Assembly (NCBI GenBank): GCA_030748635.1
Contig: JASMLP010000143.1
Location: 1 to 64,000 of the forward strand
Reading direction: 5' to 3'
From: Planctomycetota bacterium
GTDB lineage: Bacteria > Planctomycetota > JACQVV01 > JASMLP01
Length of the DNA: 64,000 nt
Position 1 is the first letter of the stretch, and every line of letters begins with the position of its first letter. Of this stretch, positions 24,876 through 33,720 are shown piece by piece. A model generated the notes under the pieces. That model searched no databases. It worked only from the letters and a program-made list of their open reading frames with translations, and had not been told where the DNA came from. A program made the translations under genes and the position numbers.

Positions 24876-27235
24876 GTCGTTCTTCTCAGTTCCAGTCCGT
24901 GGGGCGAAAGACTCCACGGGTCGATGCCGAAAAATTAGCTCTGGGAAGAGGCACCTTCGCCGACGATTTAGAACTTCCCGGTATGCTCACTCTTGGGGTT
25001 TTGAGAAGCCCTCATGCCCATGCTCGTATTGTTCGTATCGATACTTCGCGGGCCGAGGAGCTTGACGGTGTCGCTTGTATTTTGCATCACGGTACGGTTG
25101 AACGCATCGCTTACTCTTCGGCTGGACAGGGACATCCCGAGCCGAGCCCCTGGGATATGTTCGCTTTCGATGTCAAAGTGCGACATGTCGGCGACCGGGT
25201 GGCCGCGGTGGCGGCAGAGACTCCCGAAATCGCTCAGCAAGCTCTCGATCTGATCGAGGTGGAATACGAGGTGCTACCTGCTGTCCTCGATCCCATGGAA
25301 GCGATGGTCGAGGGAGCGCCGGTCATTCATGATGAGGAGGACGCGGAAAGGATTCACGATGCTAACCGGAATATCGTGGCTCATCTGCAGGCGTCCAAAG
25401 GAGATGTCGAAGAGGCGTTGAGTTCGGCTTCCCGGGTTTATGAGCGGACTTATGAGATGGGCTATGTTCAGCATGCGGCCATCGAACCCCATATCGCTCT
25501 GGCCTGGATGGACGAAGACGATCGGGTTGTGGTGCGGACAGCAACCCAGGTACCGTTTCATTGTCGCCGGATTCTGGCCCGGGTACTCAATATTCCCCTG
25601 AAGCGGATTCGAGTCCTCAAGCCGCGGGTTGGCGGGGGGTTTGGAGGCAAGCAAGAGATTCTGATCGAAGATCTGGTGGCGCTGGTTGCCTTGCGGACCG
25701 GTCGACCGGTTCGCTACGAAATGACCCGGGCCGAAGAACTTCATGCCGCTCGTACCCGACATCCTCACCGCACGACTTTGCGGGCGGGTGTGGATGAGGA
25801 TGGGCGTCTGGTCGGTCTTTCGATGAACATTCTGGAAAATTCAGGCGCCTACGGCTGCCATGCGTTGACCGTGATGTGTGTGGCGGGTGACAAAGCTCTT
25901 TCTCTCTACCGGATTCCCGCTTTGAGTCTCGACGCCATCGCGGTGTATACAAATCTTCCCGTCGGGGGAGCGTTTCGGGGTTATGGGGCTCCTCAGGGTT
26001 TTTTCCCGCTCGAAAGTTTGATAGACGAGATCGCGAACGACCTGGGGAAGGATCCGCTCGAGTATCGTCGTGATCATGCGATTCGTTCGGGTGACCCTCT
26101 GCCCATGTCCAAAGCGCTTGGTGAGGGACGTGAGGGGTTTGAGCAGACCATCGGTTCGTCCGGACTCTTCGAATGTATCGAAACCGGCGGGGCCTCGATC
26201 GACTGGAAAACAAAACGTTCACGAGTTCCAGGAAAGGGGCGATTTCGCCGGGGGGTAGGGATGGCTTGCGCCATGCAGGGATCGGGAATCCCTGGGATCG
26301 ATATGGCAGCCGCGGGCCTCAAGATGAATGAGGATGGGTCCTTCAACCTCACGGCAGGAGCGACGGATATCGGAACCGGAGCGGATACGATGTTGGCACA
26401 GATCGTGGCGGAAGCCCTGACCTGTTCGGTCGAAGATGTTCTGGTCTATACCAGCGATACGGATCTGACTCCTTTTGATACGGGCGCCTATGCTTCGAGT
26501 ACCACTTACCTCTCTGGGGGTGCGGCCAAGAAAGCAGCCGAAGATGTCAAGGAGCAGATTACGGTTCGCGGGGCCAGAATGCTCGAGGTGGGGGTCGAAG
26601 ACGTGCACGTCGAGCAGGCGCATGTTGTTTCGACGGATGGGCGGAAGGTGTCTTTCTCGGAAATTTGTCTGGATACGCTCTATGTCGAGGAGCAATTTCA
26701 GATCCAGGCGGTTGCCAGTCATATGAGCTATGTGAGTCCACCCCCCTTCGCGGCTCAATTTGCGGAAGTGGAGGTAGATGTCGAGACCGGAATCGTACGT
26801 ATTCTTCGTTTTGTTTCGGCCATCGACTGTGGGGTTGCGGTCAATCCCCAGATGGCTGAAGGGCAGGTGGAAGGGGCGGTGGTCCAGGGGTTGGGCTATG
26901 CGATTTCCGAGGAGATGATTTTCACCGAGGACGGTTCTCCGGTACTTCTCGATCTTCAAGATTATCACATCCCCACAGCGCGAGATTTACCCGAGTTGGT
27001 TGGGCATCTGGTGGAAACGTATGAGGAAACGGGACCGTTTGGGGCCAAGGCCGTGGCCGAGATCCCTATCGATGCGCCGGCTCCCGCCGTCGCCAACGCC
27101 GTTTTCGACGCGGTCGGGGTACGGATCTATAGTCTTCCCGTGACTCCGGAAAAAGTATGGCGAGCATTGCAGAGGAAGGGGAGGTCGTTTTCTCCCGACA
27201 CGAAAGACAAGAATCGTGCGACAACAAGATCGTAA
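24872..27235 (+). CDS. Molybdenum hydroxylase large (Mo-cofactor) subunit, module 2
   Basis: A 787-residue molybdopterin subunit of the xanthine dehydrogenase/aldehyde oxidase family. GGGFGGKQE has Gln at the position where purine hydroxylases have Glu; GGAFRGYGAPQ keeps the Arg; GAKAVAEIP keeps the catalytic Glu. The Gln implies another substrate, such as an aldehyde, a carboxylated heterocycle or an aromatic acyl-CoA. DIGTGADTM replaces the ELGQG cofactor loop seen in module 1, a further sign of divergence. The start is the ATG coupled to the Fe-S stop. No maturation factor (XdhC/CoxF-like) or Mo-cofactor gene is in the window. Confidence 0.92.
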   Translation: MSRSSQFQSVGRKTPRVDAEKLALGRGTFADDLELPGMLTLGVLRSPHAHARIVRIDTSRAEELDGVACILHHGTVERIAYSSAGQGHPEPSPWDMFAFDVKVRHVGDRVAAVAAETPEIAQQALDLIEVEYEVLPAVLDPMEAMVEGAPVIHDEEDAERIHDANRNIVAHLQASKGDVEEALSSASRVYERTYEMGYVQHAAIEPHIALAWMDEDDRVVVRTATQVPFHCRRILARVLNIPLKRIRVLKPRVGGGFGGKQEILIEDLVALVALRTGRPVRYEMTRAEELHAARTRHPHRTTLRAGVDEDGRLVGLSMNILENSGAYGCHALTVMCVAGDKALSLYRIPALSLDAIAVYTNLPVGGAFRGYGAPQGFFPLESLIDEIANDLGKDPLEYRRDHAIRSGDPLPMSKALGEGREGFEQTIGSSGLFECIETGGASIDWKTKRSRVPGKGRFRRGVGMACAMQGSGIPGIDMAAAGLKMNEDGSFNLTAGATDIGTGADTMLAQIVAEALTCSVEDVLVYTSDTDLTPFDTGAYASSTTYLSGGAAKKAAEDVKEQITVRGARMLEVGVEDVHVEQAHVVSTDGRKVSFSEICLDTLYVEEQFQIQAVASHMSYVSPPPFAAQFAEVEVDVETGIVRILRFVSAIDCGVAVNPQMAEGQVEGAVVQGLGYAISEEMIFTEDGSPVLLDLQDYHIPTARDLPELVGHLVETYEETGPFGAKAVAEIPIDAPAPAVANAVFDAVGVRIYSLPVTPEKVWRALQRKGRSFSPDTKDKNRATTRS

Positions 27236-27309
27236 GAAGGGTGATTCTTTTATCGAGTTCATGTCGACTTCGATTGCGCGGAGTAGAGTCTCATGACGAG
27301 AGGAAACGT

Positions 27310-27417
27310 TTGAAGATTCAGATGCCGGTTGGGCAGGAGCAGAACCCGAAGGGATTCGAGGTTTCAGAAAAAGGACAAGGTGTTTTCCTGAATCACCGGG
27401 GTGATCGGTATCGATGA
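27310..27417 (+). CDS. Possible 35-residue small protein upstream of the M50 protease
   Basis: A TTG start preceded by AGAGGAAA opens a 35-codon soluble reading frame (starting MKIQMPVGQEQNPKGFEV) whose TGA overlaps the ATG of the M50 gene as ATGA. Composition is protein-like, but length is small and no family is recognised. It could be a translated leader that couples protease synthesis, or chance. Confidence 0.25.
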   Translation: MKIQMPVGQEQNPKGFEVSEKGQGVFLNHRGDRYR

Positions 27418-28463
27418 ACGGGTACGGTCGATCGAAGTTTTGGACCTGGAGCTATCCGATAGGACGGATCAGTGGGATCGACGTACGTATTCACTGGTCT
27501 TTTCTGCTCTTCGCCTTGTATTTCATCTTCCGGGAAGGGAATCAGTTGGTGACGGGATGGTCGTGGTGGATTCCCGTTTTTGTCGTGTTTCCATACCTGT
27601 GTCTCTACGGATCGGTGTTGCTTCATGAGCTCGGTCACTGTTACGCCGCCCGCTATTTTCGGTTGCCGGTGGAGCAGATCATTCTGACCCCGATTGGGGG
27701 ATTGGCCATGGTGGGGAGCGCTTCCACCCCGTGGGCTGAGTTCGTGATCGCGGCTTGCGGTCCGTTGGTCAATATCGGTCTCGCGGCTCTCGGTTTGCTG
27801 ACCTACGGTTTATTGGGTGGGCCGCTGGATGTGGGGTTGTTGGTCCCGTTCGGATCCGCTATGGGCCAGACCTGGGGGGGGTTGATCGGGAGCGGCCAGT
27901 ATCTTCTGGCGTTACTCCTTTATGTCGGCGTCCAGATGCAAATCATGTTGGCCCTTTTCAACCTGGCATTCGTGGCTTATCCGATGGATGGGGGTCGGAT
28001 TTTACGTTCGATTCTCTGGGCCCGGATGGGACATCGTCGGGGCACCATCCTTTCTTGCAAGGTCGCAATCGTCGTCGCGATTGTGATGATGCTATTAGCG
28101 ACCACTCCGCATGCCGGTTCGAATCTGATGCTGATCGGGATGCTCGTGGGTTTTCAGGCTTACCAGACTCTCCAGATGGCTTCTTCCTACGGACTTCCGG
28201 AACCTCAATCGTCGGTTCCCTGGGAGGCCGAAGCCGACTGGTGGAAGAAAGGGGACGGAGCACCTCGAGGGAATCCTCGTCCCTCGGCGAAATCGAAAGG
28301 GAAGGAAGGACTTTTTGCTCGTCGGCGGGTCGTGAACGAGAAGAAAATAGAACAGCAGGTGGATCAGTTGCTCGAGAAAATTCACCAAGAGGGGATTTCA
28401 GCTCTGTCCGAATCGGAAAAAAAATTCTTGAACAAAGCCAGTCGAAAGTTTCGTAAAGATTGA
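27414..28463 (+). CDS. M50-family membrane metalloprotease (site-2 protease-like) with helical tail
   Basis: A 349-residue intramembrane zinc protease. The metal-binding HELGH lies near residue 72 inside a hydrophobic helix and the third ligand in YPMDGGRILRS near residue 190, as in SpoIVFB-type S2Ps without PDZ or CBS domains. Six or so transmembrane segments precede a cytoplasmic tail of about 95 residues. The last 40 residues (KKIEQQVDQLLEKIHQEGIS, then LSESEKKFLNKASRKFRKD) form a conserved-looking helical hairpin that I have seen appended to planctomycete rhomboid and S2P proteins. It is followed after 8-14 bases by the citrate synthase gene. Its substrate is unknown. Confidence 0.9.
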   Translation: MNGYGRSKFWTWSYPIGRISGIDVRIHWSFLLFALYFIFREGNQLVTGWSWWIPVFVVFPYLCLYGSVLLHELGHCYAARYFRLPVEQIILTPIGGLAMVGSASTPWAEFVIAACGPLVNIGLAALGLLTYGLLGGPLDVGLLVPFGSAMGQTWGGLIGSGQYLLALLLYVGVQMQIMLALFNLAFVAYPMDGGRILRSILWARMGHRRGTILSCKVAIVVAIVMMLLATTPHAGSNLMLIGMLVGFQAYQTLQMASSYGLPEPQSSVPWEAEADWWKKGDGAPRGNPRPSAKSKGKEGLFARRRVVNEKKIEQQVDQLLEKIHQEGISALSESEKKFLNKASRKFRKD

Positions 28464-28476
28464 TGGGAGGATGCAG

Positions 28477-29631
28477 GTGACCGAAGTTCTCTTCGAAATT
28501 GGGGTGGATCGTCTTGATACCGGGTTGCGGGGATACCCTGTCGGCACGGTGCGTAGCAGTTCTGTGGATCCACAGGCCGGGGTTCGGTATGTCGGTGTAC
28601 CGATCGATCAGTTGGCGGATTTCGAACCCGAGAAGGTCATGCATCTTTTGCTTCGAAAGCGTTTTCCGGACGCGGATGAACTGGCATCGTTCAAGAATGA
28701 ACTTATCGAAAGAAGTTGTTTGCCGGAAGGGGTATTGGAGCTGCTGAGAGGGCTCCCGAAGCGATCCCATCCAATGGACTGGTTGGTATCTGGAATTCTT
28801 TACCTGGGAATGTTCGAGACCCCGACTGGAGATTACGAGGAGGATGGACTGCGGTTGGTCGCTCGTGTTCCGGAGGTGGTCGCGGCCATTTTTCGGATTC
28901 GATCAGGATGGGGAGATCCGATCCCTTCGAAACCGGAACTCGGGTATGTGGAAAATTTCGTTCATATGCTCGGCGCGCCCGACGCGAGTCCCCATCTCGA
29001 TCGGCTGCTGCGTAGCTTCAACGTCTTGCACTACGATCATGGAGGTGGAAATTTATCCACCTTCACCGGGAAGGCCGTGGCGTCCGGTCTGGCCAACATC
29101 TACACCTCGATGGCAAGCGCGATGGCCGCTTTGGGCGGGCCTCTTCACGGTCGGGCCAATCAGAATGCTCTGGAATTCGTTCGTGAAATCGGTACCGATG
29201 ACCCGGAAGCGATTCGGTCTTTCGTGATGGATTGCCTGGAAAAGAAAAGGGTGATCCCCGGATTTGGACATGGGGTGCTTCGAGCTGAAGATCCTCGGGC
29301 TCGAGTTCTTTATGGAATTGGTGAGGAAATCTGTCCGGAAGATCCGCTCTTTCGTGTGATTCGTCAGATGCGCGAGGTGGTACCTTCAGTGCTTTCGGAA
29401 AACCCGAAAATTCAGAATCCCTATCCGAATGTGGACGCGGCCACAGGAACACTGCTTCAGGCTTGCGGGTTGATGGATCCGGAGTACTACACAGTGCTCT
29501 TTGGTTGGTCTCGGGTGGTTGGCATCACCGCTCAGATCATCGATGAGAGAACCGTGGCTCGTTCCGGGAAAGGAGCCCCGATTTATCGGCCCAAATATGT
29601 GCCTGTGGATCAACCCCACCGGGACGTCTGA
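28477..29631 (+). CDS. Citrate synthase-family enzyme
   Basis: About 384 residues, condensing acetyl- or propionyl-CoA with oxaloacetate. Catalytic triad regions are visible: LHYDHGGGNLSTFT around the first His, ALGGPLHGRANQ with the enolising His, and NPYPNVDAATG with the catalytic Asp; FGHGVLRAEDPRA holds an oxaloacetate-binding His/Arg. It is closer to citrate synthase than to methylcitrate synthase by eye, but the acyl mutase at the left edge makes a propionate role worth testing. An ATG at 28471 abuts the GGGAGG site with no spacing, whereas the in-frame GTG at 28477 has a six-base spacing, so the GTG is preferred. Confidence 0.9.
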   Translation: MTEVLFEIGVDRLDTGLRGYPVGTVRSSSVDPQAGVRYVGVPIDQLADFEPEKVMHLLLRKRFPDADELASFKNELIERSCLPEGVLELLRGLPKRSHPMDWLVSGILYLGMFETPTGDYEEDGLRLVARVPEVVAAIFRIRSGWGDPIPSKPELGYVENFVHMLGAPDASPHLDRLLRSFNVLHYDHGGGNLSTFTGKAVASGLANIYTSMASAMAALGGPLHGRANQNALEFVREIGTDDPEAIRSFVMDCLEKKRVIPGFGHGVLRAEDPRARVLYGIGEEICPEDPLFRVIRQMREVVPSVLSENPKIQNPYPNVDAATGTLLQACGLMDPEYYTVLFGWSRVVGITAQIIDERTVARSGKGAPIYRPKYVPVDQPHRDV

Positions 29632-29677
29632 GGGACTTGGGGCTGAAGATCGAGCTCTGGGTCCGAAAATTGTTTCG

Positions 29678-31222
29678 TCAGCGGCCTCGAATTCGGATCC
29701 CGCGTTGGGCCAAATTGTCCAGAATCGTGCCCTCGGCCCGTTCCAGATCGACCATCGCCTTGTAGTGATCCACGCGAGCGGTGATCTCTCTCAGTTGGGC
29801 TAGGAGAAGGTCGGAGCGGAGTTGTTGAAGGCGGAAGTTGGTGCTCTTGCCTTCCCGAAAGAGTTTCTCTTCTCCCTCCATGCGTTTTCGGGCCGCTTCA
29901 CTGCCTTTTCGAGTGACCTGGTACCGTTGATAAGTGGTTCGTAATTCGCGAACCGCTTCTCGGACTTCCATGACGACCAAACTCTCTACGCCCCGAAGAG
30001 TGGCCAGCGATTTTTGCGCGTTGTAGTTTGCCTGTCGTAATTGGGCCCGAAATGAGCGGTTGCCCAGCGGGAGTTCGAAGCTGAGGCCGAAACTCCAGGT
30101 GTAAAATTCGCCGGAAAATCCGTCGTCGACCGAATTCCCAAAGCTGAAATGTCCATCTCCGGTCAGTTGGAGAGATCCCGAGGCGTCGAGTGACGGCAGA
30201 ACCTGGTTTCGGGCCTGTAGGACGGAGAGACGACTGCTCTTCACTGCCAGTCGGTTCTGTTCGAGGATCGGACGTTTACGAAGAGCGGTGCGAGCGCTCT
30301 GGTGGGCGTCGACCGCGATCGGTTGGATCTCGGGGTGGTCGATGGGGATCAGGCTGACATTCCAGATCAAATTCTTGTCGAGAGGATCGATCAGTGTTTT
30401 GAGAGCGTCTTCTGCGTCGGTTAAGATCTTTTCCGATCGCAAAACCGATTCTTGCTGTTGGGCCAGGTTGCTTTCGGATTCGTAAACTTCGATCGGGGCC
30501 ATTTTGCCTTCTCGTACCTGCAGACGGGTCAGTCGGAGGAACTCTTCGACTCGGGCGAGGCTTTCTCTCTCCACGAGTACGTTTTCTCGGGCGTTGAGCA
30601 AGCTCCAGTAAGCGGTCATCGTGGATTGGACGGTGTCCATGATTTCGCTCTGGTGAGCCGATTCGGAACTGGAGAGAGTATCTTCCGCGATCAGAATGGA
30701 GGAATAGTTGAATCCAAAGCCCATGTTGCGCAGCAGGGGTTGGGTGATGCTGAAGGTCGCCGATGTCGTCCACTGGGGGTTGGAGACCCCTGTGATCGAT
30801 TCGAAGGCGGCAAAGGGGGAGTTCGTGCGTGTTTTCTGGATCGAGACTCCGGAGGACCAGGTGGCTCCGGTGGGCAGGAAATGAGTGAGCGTCGGGCCGA
30901 GAGTGAACGTGTCGGTTCTCAGGCGATTGGTGCCGGTGGTTGAAGTAGAACTTTCGGACAGGCTGCGCGAAGCCGTGAGTGAATTGGAAAAAACCGGATC
31001 GAAGACCGACCGGGCGACGACCACGCTTTCTCGGTTTATCTTGGGCGTAAGGCTGGATATTTCGATGTTCAGGTTGCTGTTGAGAGTCCGGATAATCGCT
31101 TCATCAAGGCTGAGTTTGATCGTGGATCGTTTGGGGGGCGATTCCGTTTCTTCACTCGCGACCTGGAGGGCCAGGCTCGAGATCAAAGCGGCAAGAAAGA
31201 TCGTGAAAACGGACCGATTCAT
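29678..31222 (-). CDS. TolC-family outer-membrane efflux protein
   Basis: A 514-residue outer-membrane channel protein. Residues 1-24 are a signal peptide (FLAALISSLALQVASEE). Two repeated OEP units follow: beta-hairpin segments rich in Ser/Thr (SNSLTASRSLSESSTS; GEFYTWSFGLSFELPLGNRS) and long amphipathic helices with heptads (VQSTMTAYWSLLNARENVLVER in part; VMEVREAVRELRTTYQRYQVT). This is the trimeric channel-tunnel design. It shows that the organism has an outer membrane. No RND or MacB pump partner is adjacent; the channel may serve pumps elsewhere. AGGAAATCACG before the ATG is the ribosome-binding site. Confidence 0.9.
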   Translation of the reverse strand: MNRSVFTIFLAALISSLALQVASEETESPPKRSTIKLSLDEAIIRTLNSNLNIEISSLTPKINRESVVVARSVFDPVFSNSLTASRSLSESSTSTTGTNRLRTDTFTLGPTLTHFLPTGATWSSGVSIQKTRTNSPFAAFESITGVSNPQWTTSATFSITQPLLRNMGFGFNYSSILIAEDTLSSSESAHQSEIMDTVQSTMTAYWSLLNARENVLVERESLARVEEFLRLTRLQVREGKMAPIEVYESESNLAQQQESVLRSEKILTDAEDALKTLIDPLDKNLIWNVSLIPIDHPEIQPIAVDAHQSARTALRKRPILEQNRLAVKSSRLSVLQARNQVLPSLDASGSLQLTGDGHFSFGNSVDDGFSGEFYTWSFGLSFELPLGNRSFRAQLRQANYNAQKSLATLRGVESLVVMEVREAVRELRTTYQRYQVTRKGSEAARKRMEGEEKLFREGKSTNFRLQQLRSDLLLAQLREITARVDHYKAMVDLERAEGTILDNLAQRGIRIRGR

Positions 31223-31341
31223 CGTGATTTCCTCTATTGGGAATAGCGACCGGGATCGTTAAAGTCTGGGCGGCAAGTATAGCGACCGGTGGTGGGTCCG
31301 GCCAACCTTGAATCGCAGCCTTACGTAGGCGATTCGGGCGA

Positions 31342-32295
31342 TCAGAAGATGGTCCAGTGCGCTACTTCGGTGAAACCGATGCGGGTGTAGAGGCCGAGAG
31401 CTTCTGGGGAGAGATCCGGAATGGTGGTCACTTCTACTTCTTGGCCCGAACGTTCCTCGACGGCGTTGAGAAGACTCGATACCAGGAGGCGCCCAAGTCC
31501 TTTGCCGCGGGTATTTGGGTCGACTCGGAGTTCATAGAGCGCCCACCGATTTCCCTGGAGACCGGTCAACGGGTAGACAATTGCGGTGCCCAGGACCCGA
31601 TTTTGATGGAGTCCGACCACGGTAAAGTAGTTGGCGTGTGGTGAATAATGGATTTTATCGTCTGGGCTTTCCCCCAATCGAGGGCAGCTGTTTTCTTGAA
31701 TCTGGACCTGGAAATCCGTGGGGCGCGCCGAAGGGATCGGGTGGGTGGAGACCGGAAAAGAAAGTGAAATCGCTTTGTACCTCGGACGGAAACCTCGATT
31801 TGAAAGGAATGAAATCGTGTCGTGATCATCGCCTTGGATCGAAACCCCTTCTGTGGTGCCCCAGAAGGGGGGGAAGGGCCCTTGAGCATTGCCGTAAAAG
31901 GGCGAACGACACTGACCGTCCAGGAACACGCCTCGGCAGTGGTTTTTCTGGAGGAACGTCACGGTCTGGGAAAAGAGGTTGGAACAGATTCCTGCACCGC
32001 GATAGTCCGGGTTGACATGAAAAAAGGCGATATATCCCGAAGGGTCTTGGAGGTCTCGCTCCTCCGGAGAGGGCACAATGCCCGCGTGGATCATGCCGAC
32101 AACTCGATCTTGGTCCCAGGCCAACCGGATACCTTCCGGATCGGTCCGGTAGTTTTGGAATCGATTGTTGATCACCCGGCGAAGAAAGCAATTGCGGTCC
32201 AGGGGGATGAAATTGTGACAATCCTGGAAAGATCGGTTCCAGTAGGTGATCAGAGCTTCGAGATGGGAGGCGTGAAAGGAGGTGATTCGAATCAC
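31342..32295 (-). CDS. Tandem GNAT acetyltransferase
   Basis: A 317-residue protein with two GNAT folds. In the first half, YIAFFHVNPDYRGAGICSNLF is motif A with a degenerate pyrophosphate loop. In the second half, YELRVDPNTRGKGLGRLLVSSLL (given in part) is a canonical R-G-x-G-x-G/A acetyl-CoA loop near residue 270, followed by LGLYTRIGFTEV, the usual C-terminal motif B. The second domain is probably catalytic and the first structural or substrate-selecting. The acceptor is unknown. It starts at a GTG and is divergent from the small membrane protein at 32363 with 67 bases between them. Confidence 0.87.
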   Translation of the reverse strand: MIRITSFHASHLEALITYWNRSFQDCHNFIPLDRNCFLRRVINNRFQNYRTDPEGIRLAWDQDRVVGMIHAGIVPSPEERDLQDPSGYIAFFHVNPDYRGAGICSNLFSQTVTFLQKNHCRGVFLDGQCRSPFYGNAQGPFPPFWGTTEGVSIQGDDHDTISFLSNRGFRPRYKAISLSFPVSTHPIPSARPTDFQVQIQENSCPRLGESPDDKIHYSPHANYFTVVGLHQNRVLGTAIVYPLTGLQGNRWALYELRVDPNTRGKGLGRLLVSSLLNAVEERSGQEVEVTTIPDLSPEALGLYTRIGFTEVAHWTIF

Positions 32296-32326
32296 GATGC
32301 TAAGGGGTTGGTTGAAAGAGGATCGT

Positions 32327-32356
32327 TTGACTCTACGGACAGGGTCGGGCTAAACT
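32327..32356 (+). promoter_or_regulatory. Leaderless-type promoter of the 32363 gene
   Basis: TTGACT (32327-32332), an 18-base spacer and TAAACT (32351-32356) are followed by six bases and the GTG at 32363. Both hexamers are near consensus and no Shine-Dalgarno is present. Confidence 0.6.
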
Positions 32357-32362
32357 CTGTTT

Positions 32363-32803
32363 GTGGAGGGTCTTCACTACAAGGAGCGGGCAGTCAAATC
32401 GCTTCTGGGATTTCTTGCCGGAATCATACTGATTTTTGGGCTGGCGTATGGGCTTGTCCATGCGGAAGATTTTTTGCGTACTCACGAATTGACAGGATGG
32501 GTCTTCTTGTTGATCGGTGTGTTGCTGATGACGACAGGGTACTGTTTCTGGTGGCGATTTCTCAAGGCGCGTCATGATATTGTCTATACGGCAACCGGCT
32601 TCAAGGTGGTGAATCGAAAGCATCTCGATGAAGAAGAGGTTTTCAATATCGCAAATTTGAAGCGTTTTAGCATCGAAACATCGGGGGATGAAATTCGTTT
32701 CGTGGATCTTCGGTTTGCGGATGGTCGTCGTTTTCGGTTGCGGCCTAGGCGCTACCAGGGTGGTCGGAATCTTGTGAAAAAGATCCGGGAACAACTGAAT
32801 TGA
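32363..32803 (+). CDS. Two-helix membrane protein with PH-like C-terminal domain
   Basis: A 146-residue protein of unknown function. Transmembrane helices span about residues 13-31 and 44-65, joined by a short loop (HAEDFLRTHELTG). The remaining 80 residues form alternating beta-strands (DIVYTATGFKVVNRK, FSIETSGDEIRFVDLRFADG, RRFRLRPRRY) with a closing basic helix, as in the bacterial PH-like domains of YdbS/YcxB-type proteins. The GTG start fits a leaderless promoter. Its stop overlaps the TTG start of the HEAT-repeat lipoprotein (TTGA), so the two are translationally coupled and may act at the same membrane. Confidence 0.75.
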   Translation: MEGLHYKERAVKSLLGFLAGIILIFGLAYGLVHAEDFLRTHELTGWVFLLIGVLLMTTGYCFWWRFLKARHDIVYTATGFKVVNRKHLDEEEVFNIANLKRFSIETSGDEIRFVDLRFADGRRFRLRPRRYQGGRNLVKKIREQLN

Positions 32804-33711
32804 ATTTTCGACAGAGATTTCTGAAGTCGATTCTGTTTTCTGGCGCGATATTTTGTGTGGCGGGGTGCGCCGAATATGAGTTTTTGCTCGAAGACGGCGA
32901 TAAATCTTTATATCGACTGGAATTCGGCCTGGATGAAGGGGTATTCAATCAGCCGATCGAAAATCGAGTTCTGAGCAACGGTCCGGTCGGCAGATTCCTC
33001 TATTTGCTCCAGTTCCCACTGGTAATCGTGCGATTTGCTGAGAGTATCGAGGCGGGAACGGTTGACGACCAGTTTCGGCGAAATCGGCGACTCGAGGAGT
33101 TCGCGAACAAAGAGACTTCGCGCGTTCAAGAGAGACGCCTCCTCTCCTTACTGGAAAGTCAAGATCCGGTACTGAGACGTCGAGGCTTGGGCCTCCTGGA
33201 ATCAGAGGGCCTGGAGAAACATCGGGATAAAGTGGTTCAGGCTCTCGTAGATCCCGATCCGAATGTACGCTGGACCGCGATTCAAATCTTTCGCTTCCAT
33301 CCTCATCGGGATGCGATTCCTGCGCTGATCCAGATGCTGGCATCGGGAATTTCCTTCGAGCGTGAGGCTGCACTGGAAACCCTGGCTCGAATCGAAGATC
33401 CTGCCGCGGTGGAAGGGGTGTTACGGCTACTTCAGACTTCGGACCCGTCTCTTCGGATTCGGGTACTCGAGTCGCTGGGACGGAAAACTTTGGGACATGA
33501 TGAACGCGTTTTGCCTCTTCTGCTTGATGAGCTTTCTTCCTCCGATCCCGCTGTTCGAGAAACGGCGATTCGTTCCTTACAGGAGAGAACCGATAAAGAA
33601 TTCGGTTACGACGCTTTGGCAGAACCGGTGCTCCGAGATCGAGCGGTGCGGCGTTGGATCGAATGGTGGGAGAAAACTCGAAAGGCGGATGAGGAAGAGC
33701 AGGCGGATTAA
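32800..33711 (+). CDS. HEAT-repeat lipoprotein
   Basis: A 303-residue exported protein. The N-terminus FLKSILFSGAIFCVAGC ends in a lipobox (VAGC), so the mature protein is lipid-anchored at that Cys. From about residue 100 to 270 there are four to five HEAT/PBS-lyase-like repeats: SQDPVLRRRGLGLLES, DPDPNVRWTAIQIFRF, SGISFEREAALETLARI, TSDPSLRIRVLESLGR and SSDPAVRETAIRSLQER. Such alpha-solenoids bind other proteins. The TTG start is set by the overlap with the preceding stop and the absence of another in-frame start. It is convergent with hisD, nine bases apart. The partner is unknown. Confidence 0.85.
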   Translation: MNFRQRFLKSILFSGAIFCVAGCAEYEFLLEDGDKSLYRLEFGLDEGVFNQPIENRVLSNGPVGRFLYLLQFPLVIVRFAESIEAGTVDDQFRRNRRLEEFANKETSRVQERRLLSLLESQDPVLRRRGLGLLESEGLEKHRDKVVQALVDPDPNVRWTAIQIFRFHPHRDAIPALIQMLASGISFEREAALETLARIEDPAAVEGVLRLLQTSDPSLRIRVLESLGRKTLGHDERVLPLLLDELSSSDPAVRETAIRSLQERTDKEFGYDALAEPVLRDRAVRRWIEWWEKTRKADEEEQAD

Positions 33712-33720
33712 ACCGTTTTG

